Assembly: GCF_033100115.1 (NCBI RefSeq)
Contig: NZ_CP136910.1
Location: 3,124,001-3,188,000 of the forward strand
DNA length: 64,000 nucleotides
Source: Anaerocolumna sp. AGMB13020
GTDB lineage: Bacteria > Bacillota > Clostridia > Lachnospirales > Lachnospiraceae
Direction of reading: 5' to 3'
The notes beneath the pieces are model-generated. The model saw nothing but the letters and a program-made list of their open reading frames with translations, was not told the origin of the DNA and made no database searches. Position 1 is the first letter of the stretch. The number at the start of each line of letters is the position of its first letter. The position numbers and the translations under genes are program-made. Below are positions 59,617 to 64,000 of this stretch, in pieces.

Positions 59617-60385
59617 GGTCTCTTATGATCTGCATATTCATTCCTGCTTATCCCCCTGCGGTGATGAAGATATGACACCTGGAAATATAGTTGGAATGGC
59701 TGCCATAAAAGAACTGAATGTCATAGCTCTTACAGATCATAACAGCAGCAGAAACTGCCCTCCTTTTCTAAAACATGCGGAGTGTTTTGGAATTATTGCT
59801 ATTCCGGGAATGGAGCTCTGTACCAGAGAAGAAGTACATGTTCTATGTCTTTTTGAGGAGCTGCAGGGAGCATTGGAGTTTGACACCTTTGTATATGAAA
59901 AGCTTTTTAAGGTTCACAACAATGAAGAAATATTTGGAAGGCAATTGTTGATCAATGAAAGGGATGAAGTCTCCGGAAAAGAAGAATATCTGCTCGTCAA
60001 TGCAGCAGATATCGGATTTGATGAGGTTTATGAACTTGTGAAAACCTATGAGGGGATAATGATACCGGCCCATATTGATAAGAGCTCCAATAGTCTCTTA
60101 TCAAATCTTGGATTTATCCCGCCTGATTCCCGGTTTACCTGCGCAGAAGCTACCTGTAAAGAGGCCGTAAGTATAAGTGGCTTAAGTCCTGCAAAAGCAG
60201 CTGGTTTCTCCAAAGAGGAGGAAGCAATGGCAGAATTAAAAAGGAAGAATCCTTATTTGCAGAATTGCCGGATCATTAATAATTCCGATGCTCATTATCT
60301 GGAGCACATTCATGAGCCGGTTCATTTCCTTCAAATTGAGGAAATGAACAGAAAAGGAATATTAAAGGCTCTGGTTAACCCTTAA
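59609..60385 (+). CDS. PHP-domain phosphoesterase
   Basis: A 258-residue metal-dependent phosphoesterase of the PHP family. The metal-binding blocks are DLHIHSCLSPCGDEDMTP, ALTDHNSSRN, GMELCTREEVHVLCLF, IPAHIDKSSNS and INNSDAHYLEHI. Relatives are annotated TrpH-like or as 3',5'-nucleotide phosphatases. It starts inside the preceding gene, so it is translation-coupled to the DRTGG-like protein. Its end abuts, with no base between, the end of the convergent hydrogenase gene. A link to hydrogenase signalling rests on location only. Confidence 0.9.
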   Translation: MYKVSYDLHIHSCLSPCGDEDMTPGNIVGMAAIKELNVIALTDHNSSRNCPPFLKHAECFGIIAIPGMELCTREEVHVLCLFEELQGALEFDTFVYEKLFKVHNNEEIFGRQLLINERDEVSGKEEYLLVNAADIGFDEVYELVKTYEGIMIPAHIDKSSNSLLSNLGFIPPDSRFTCAEATCKEAVSISGLSPAKAAGFSKEEEAMAELKRKNPYLQNCRIINNSDAHYLEHIHEPVHFLQIEEMNRKGILKALVNP

Positions 60386-61843
60386 TTATTTCGTATGCAT
60401 GGAGAATTCCAGTTCCTTATATGAATCAAGATTCTCATGAATGTCACGATTGTCTGCTTTATGGAACAATTTGTCACGGTTTACAGTTGCAGCTCTTCCA
60501 GTCAGGACACTTCCGGGGCCGTTCTGACAGCCGCCTTCACATACCATACCCTCAAGGAAATCCTCCGGTAACTTACCTGCTTTTAACAGGGTCAGGGCTT
60601 TCTTACATTCAGCAGCACCGTTGCATTGCTTTACCGTGATGTCGGTATTTTCCTGTTTCTCTTTTAAAGACTGTAATACAGAAGCGGTAACGCCGCCTGC
60701 TATACAGAATTTCTTTCCATAGATACTTCCCTGCTGAAGGGTATCGGCGGCTGCCTCAGGCTTCACTTCTTTTGCACGGAACATGGCATAAAGTTCATCT
60801 AAGGTAAGGGCGTAATCTGCACCTTGCAGCGCTACCGTATCAAGTACTTCGCCTTTTTTGGCAATGCAGGGCCCAATAAATACACAGACAGCATCGGGGT
60901 AAAGAGCCTTAATAAGTCTTGCAGTAGCAGTCATGGGGGATACAGTGGTGGACATATTTTCTACCAGCTGAGGGTAATGTCTGCGTATCATCTTAACAAA
61001 GGCAGGACAGCAGGAGGTAGTCATCTTCTTACCCTCCTTGTAGCCTTCTGCCCATTCTTCACTTTCACTGGCAGCCACAAAATCTGCACCTAAGGCTACT
61101 TCATACAGACCGGCAAAACCTAGACCTTTAATGGCTTCCACCATGGAAGAGAAGGTGATATCTGCTCCGAACTGACCTTCCCAGGCTGGTGCCAGCATGG
61201 CATAAACAGGACGGGGGGACTGAAGCAACAGATCGATTACGTCTGTCATAAAGGAGCGGTCTGAAATTGCGCCAAAGGGACAGTTCTTGATACAGGAACC
61301 GCAGTCAATGCAGCGTTCTTCGTTAATTACGACGATATTATTCTCATCCATTGTAATGGCATCAACCGGACAGCTCTTCTTACAGGGACGCATCAGATCT
61401 GCAATGGCATTATAGGGACAGGCCTGAGAACATTTGGTACATTCCTTGCATTTGGCAGGGTCGATATAAGCTCTGTCACGGAGCATGGAGATGGCTCCAA
61501 AATTACAGGCAGCCTGACAGCGTTTGCCCACACATTTCTGACAGTTATCTGTTACTACAAAGCGTGTAATAGGACATCCTTCACAGGCTGAATTGATGAC
61601 CTGAACGATATTCTTATTATCTTTTCCGGCAGAGGGGGATTTTCCTTCGGCAAGACGAATTCTCTGACGGATGATTTCCCTTTCTTTATAGATACAGCAG
61701 CGAAAATTAGCCTGAGGGCCAGGGATCAGTTCAAAAGGAAGGGCATCCTTTTTCTCATCCAGCTCGCCTTCAAAACTAAGTTTTGCTACCTGGTACAGGA
61801 CTTCTTGTTTAATGGCATCAATGTTGTTATCATTACCTAACAT
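60386..61843 (-). CDS. Group B-like [FeFe]-hydrogenase
   Basis: About 485 residues from the ATG at 61843 (MLGNDNN), which has AAGGAGT nine bases upstream. An ATG at 61933 is also possible because it overlaps the stop of the phosphatase gene (TAATG) but adds 30 unconserved residues. Four 4Fe-4S motifs occur (CQKCVGKRCQAAC, CKECTKCSQACP, CKKSCPVDA, CIDCGSCIKNCP). The H-cluster loops are TSCCPAFVK, IGPCIAKKGE and CEGGCQNGPG, the set typical of group B enzymes, and here the relay Cys is kept. Group B is of uncertain physiological role, probably H2 production or uptake with ferredoxin. Confidence 0.9.
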   Translation of the reverse strand: MLGNDNNIDAIKQEVLYQVAKLSFEGELDEKKDALPFELIPGPQANFRCCIYKEREIIRQRIRLAEGKSPSAGKDNKNIVQVINSACEGCPITRFVVTDNCQKCVGKRCQAACNFGAISMLRDRAYIDPAKCKECTKCSQACPYNAIADLMRPCKKSCPVDAITMDENNIVVINEERCIDCGSCIKNCPFGAISDRSFMTDVIDLLLQSPRPVYAMLAPAWEGQFGADITFSSMVEAIKGLGFAGLYEVALGADFVAASESEEWAEGYKEGKKMTTSCCPAFVKMIRRHYPQLVENMSTTVSPMTATARLIKALYPDAVCVFIGPCIAKKGEVLDTVALQGADYALTLDELYAMFRAKEVKPEAAADTLQQGSIYGKKFCIAGGVTASVLQSLKEKQENTDITVKQCNGAAECKKALTLLKAGKLPEDFLEGMVCEGGCQNGPGSVLTGRAATVNRDKLFHKADNRDIHENLDSYKELEFSMHTK

Positions 61844-61932
61844 AAGACTACTCCTTTTTGAAGTTGGGGTTTGAATAACCGGTAATTGTGATGTTTGGTT
61901 ATTCGGTTGTGTACGTTTAGAGGTTTCCCGCA

Positions 61933-63105
61933 TTAATAATATTGTATATTGACCTCTTTTCCCAGATTGTTGACCGCTTCTTTCAACTGTTCCACCAGAT
62001 GCAGGCGGATACTTAAATCAAAGGGGAGGGAAGGATTCTGATGGGCCTCATTCATAGCCTTTCCTACAAAGAGGTTGAGTATTGTGCAGTCCTCGATAAT
62101 GTATTTGGCGACCAGAGAGCCGCCGTTCTCCTTATCCAGCTCATCAAAGAAGGCTTCACTGATATCACCTTCCCCGTATTGCTTAATCAGAGCCAAAGCT
62201 CTGGACAGGGTTAGGACCCCTTCGGTTACCAGATGAATTCCCTCCATGTTGGCGATGGGAGGAAGTGCGGGATCGGTATAGTCCAAAGAGGTGATAAGAG
62301 GGCGTTTTAAGATGCGGGAGGCAATATTGGCACTGGTGCCTCCGCAGATGATCTTCTTTCCCTGACTGCCCATAAATTCACGGATTAAATGTCCGTCATT
62401 GCCGGGACTGGAAGGCGGACCGGTAAAAAGGTCTACCACTTTTGCACCGGTTATACGTAAAACCGCTACAGTGGTATCATCACCAGGCAGTTGCAGATAC
62501 AGATCGTCACAGGCTTTGATAAGGGTACCTGCAAGTCTGGAAGCGGAAAGGGTTTCTCTGGCAGACAGAAGGGCAAAGTCCGCGACATTCTGCCAGTTCC
62601 AACCGAAATTAAGCAGATTTCCGACACCTGCGTGGATTACGCCATCGCTCATAAGAATAAAGCAATCATTGATGGAAGCGGTAAAACGGCATTCCCTGAT
62701 TATCTTATTCTCCAGAACACGTTCCGTAAAGGGGAGAGGGAAAAGCTTATTGTCCCTTATCATGATGCAGGAGGGGTTATCAAATTCAGCCAGATAGACC
62801 TGACCGTTATGAAATACCTGCAATATACTGAAGGTGGAATAAGCCACCTGCCGGACCTGACAGACCGGCAGGGTTTTTGCTATGGTTTCTATGCAGTCAT
62901 CAATGGAAGCGCCATTAAGAAACATGGTTCCCAGTATCTTTGAGGTCAGCGTGGCCAGGATATTAGCTTTTACGCCGCTTCCCATGCCATCTGCCAGAAT
63001 CAGGATATTGGAATCCACTGTCTTTAACAGCTCTACCTTATCACCACATAGTTCTTCTTTAATTTTATTTAAGCTTTTATAAGCTGCATCAATACTAACG
63101 TTCAT
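61933..63105 (-). CDS. SpoIIE-family PP2C phosphatase
   Basis: A 390-residue protein Ser/Thr phosphatase of the SpoIIE/RsbU type. Motifs are NILILADGMGSGVKANILATLTSKIL, FDNPSCIMIRDNKLFPL, CFILMSDGVIHAG and GDDTTVAVLRI, all metal-binding Asp present. The C-terminal 140 residues (GGTSANIASRILKRPL ... EDCTILNLFVGKAMNEAHQNPSL) form a family-specific extension. GGGTGGTAAAAT precedes the ATG. It lies between the hydrogenase and the PAS protein; this trio is known in clostridial and ruminococcal hydrogenase clusters. It may dephosphorylate a partner of the RsbW-like ATPases here. Confidence 0.93.
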   Translation of the reverse strand: MNVSIDAAYKSLNKIKEELCGDKVELLKTVDSNILILADGMGSGVKANILATLTSKILGTMFLNGASIDDCIETIAKTLPVCQVRQVAYSTFSILQVFHNGQVYLAEFDNPSCIMIRDNKLFPLPFTERVLENKIIRECRFTASINDCFILMSDGVIHAGVGNLLNFGWNWQNVADFALLSARETLSASRLAGTLIKACDDLYLQLPGDDTTVAVLRITGAKVVDLFTGPPSSPGNDGHLIREFMGSQGKKIICGGTSANIASRILKRPLITSLDYTDPALPPIANMEGIHLVTEGVLTLSRALALIKQYGEGDISEAFFDELDKENGGSLVAKYIIEDCTILNLFVGKAMNEAHQNPSLPFDLSIRLHLVEQLKEAVNNLGKEVNIQYY

Positions 63106-63210
63106 ATTTTACCACCCTTTCTGAAAAGCACAAGCATTCTTGTCTAAAGTGGCTGTAAAGTTTTGTTTTTTAAAGTGAACAGCCGGATATTATACAAACC
63201 AGCCCGCTAA

Positions 63211-64000
63211 TTATGTGCCCCGGTTATTTTTATTAGGAGACTCCATGCCGTCATAAAGGATGGTATCACGAAGTTTTGTTAAGGTTACTTTGGTTTCAGC
63301 CGTGGTCTCACCTAAGAGCCCAGCAATCTGCTGAGCAACTAACATCTGCTTGTCAATTACTTTCTGTGCCATTTCTATGGTATCCATCTTAACCTTGTAA
63401 GCCAGCTGGTTCTTTTCTTCTTCCAGGGTGATATCCTGAAGAATGCCAAGAACACCTTTGGGTTTTTCGATGTATACAATATTTTGTATAACCGTTATGC
63501 CCGGGTCCTGCAGGGTTACTTTTTTGCCAAAGACAGAGGTTCTGGTCTTGATTACTTCTTCAAATTCAGCAGTTTCCAGCAATTCATATAGATACATCTC
63601 AAGGGCTTTTGCTCTGGTAATGCGAAAGCTTCTTTCTGCCGCGCTGTTAAACTCCACGATACGCATATCAGGGTCTGCTATGATCAGGATGTTTGGAGTA
63701 GTATCCAGTACGATATTTGCCATGGACTGAGCTTTCTCGTGCATATAGGGAATACACATGGTAAGTTCCGCTTTTCCCTGATATACTGCAATTGCCTTCT
63801 CCCTGCAATTACGGTAACCACAGGCACCGCAGTTTAACTCATCTTCTTTTGTGGACTTTCCTATCTTTTTCAGGATTTCTGAAATCTCAGGATCTGTTGG
63901 CATGGGATCTTTCGGAGAACGGTCGCAGAATTTCCGGTGAAAGGATATTTCTCCGGCACGTTCATAGAAGTCCTTATCTTTTTGGGGTTCCTTTGGAATG
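63211..64000 (-). CDS. Iron-sulfur/PAS protein, C-terminal part of a sensory hydrogenase (partial)
   Basis: The frame is open from the window end to a stop at 63211, so the start is beyond 64000; an ATG at 63903 is internal, since in-frame sequence (KFCDRSPKDPM) precedes it. The visible 263 residues hold a 4Fe-4S domain (LNCGACGYRNCREKAIAVYQG, AELTMC) and a PAS domain (NIVLDTTPNILIIADPDMRIVEFNSAAERSFRI ... GVLGILQDITLEEEKNQ), then a helical tail. This is the ending of HydS-type sensory [FeFe]-hydrogenases; the H-cluster part would be outside the window. PAS plus iron-sulfur suggests H2 or redox sensing. It precedes the PP2C gene by 105 bases on the same strand. Confidence 0.85.
   Translation of the reverse strand, partial: IPKEPQKDKDFYERAGEISFHRKFCDRSPKDPMPTDPEISEILKKIGKSTKEDELNCGACGYRNCREKAIAVYQGKAELTMCIPYMHEKAQSMANIVLDTTPNILIIADPDMRIVEFNSAAERSFRITRAKALEMYLYELLETAEFEEVIKTRTSVFGKKVTLQDPGITVIQNIVYIEKPKGVLGILQDITLEEEKNQLAYKVKMDTIEMAQKVIDKQMLVAQQIAGLLGETTAETKVTLTKLRDTILYDGMESPNKNNRGT

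Noticed and set aside
1..64000. CRISPR arrays, tRNA or rRNA genes, prophage or defence genes.
   Set aside because: Reading both strands I found no repeat-spacer pattern, no cloverleaf I could defend, and no phage or defence protein motifs.

Overview
The window reads as a chromosome segment of a low-to-moderate GC, spore-forming, strictly anaerobic Firmicute, most likely a clostridium of the Lachnospiraceae type (Lachnoclostridium/Anaerocolumna-like). The evidence is sporulation genes (spoIIR, a SipL-like DUF3794-LysM protein, a CotS-like coat kinase, a SpoIIQ-like protein), a T-box controlled ileS, strong GGAGG ribosome sites with frequent GTG and TTG starts, and a large set of [FeFe]-hydrogenase genes. 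The genus is inference; there is no rRNA in the window.

Layout. 1-1.7 kb: proS tail, a nitroreductase and a MarR repressor that share an operator-like motif. 1.75-6.6 kb: a peptide signalling or bacteriocin locus made of a LytTR response regulator, a convergent GHKL histidine kinase, a 49-residue double-glycine-leader peptide and a C39-peptidase ABC exporter, with 21-bp-phased direct repeats in front of the regulator and of the peptide. 6.7-14.7 kb: NADH pyrophosphatase, a small membrane protein, a CPBP protease, cca, a coat kinase, a PEGA protein, a PrcB-type lipoprotein and veg. 14.7-16.2 kb: a complete ISL3-family insertion sequence between veg and the sipL-like gene. 16.2-31.4 kb: spore and cell-wall genes (sipL-like, ispE, spoIIR, ddl, murI, VanY-type carboxypeptidase), plsC, pncB, and ileS behind a T-box. 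31.4-42 kb: an unknown membrane protein, glycogen phosphorylase, a SpoIIQ-like pseudo-peptidase, a membrane-anchored GDPD, a TPR-like protein and an HMA/SafE/cupredoxin-like fusion. 42.0-42.8 kb: non-coding DNA with a terminator, a 47-bp tandem repeat and a roughly 95-100 bp long inverted repeat.

42.8-48.8 kb: an oppABCDF oligopeptide uptake operon on the minus strand, with a strong promoter and a terminator-like hairpin between the promoter and oppA. 49.3-50.5 kb: a secreted beta-propeller-like protein. 50.8-64 kb: a hydrogenase island. The minus-strand operon nuoE / ATPase / 2Fe-2S protein / nuoF / hydA encodes an electron-bifurcating type NADH/ferredoxin [FeFe]-hydrogenase. A divergent plus-strand operon encodes a DRTGG protein, an RsbW-like ATPase, a sensory-type [FeFe]-hydrogenase whose proton-relay Cys is Ala, a Nudix hydrolase, a second DRTGG protein and a PHP phosphoesterase. 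Converging on it are a group-B-like [FeFe]-hydrogenase, a SpoIIE-type PP2C phosphatase and the C-terminal part of a further PAS-containing iron-sulfur protein that runs off the window end.

How the parts may work together: the sensory-type hydrogenase, PAS protein, phosphatase and RsbW-like ATPases look like a redox or H2 signalling module that could control the catalytic hydrogenase (inference from gene order). The best candidates for something not yet described are the double-glycine peptide locus with its phased LytTR sites, the hydrogenase signalling island, and the long inverted repeat at 42.6 kb.
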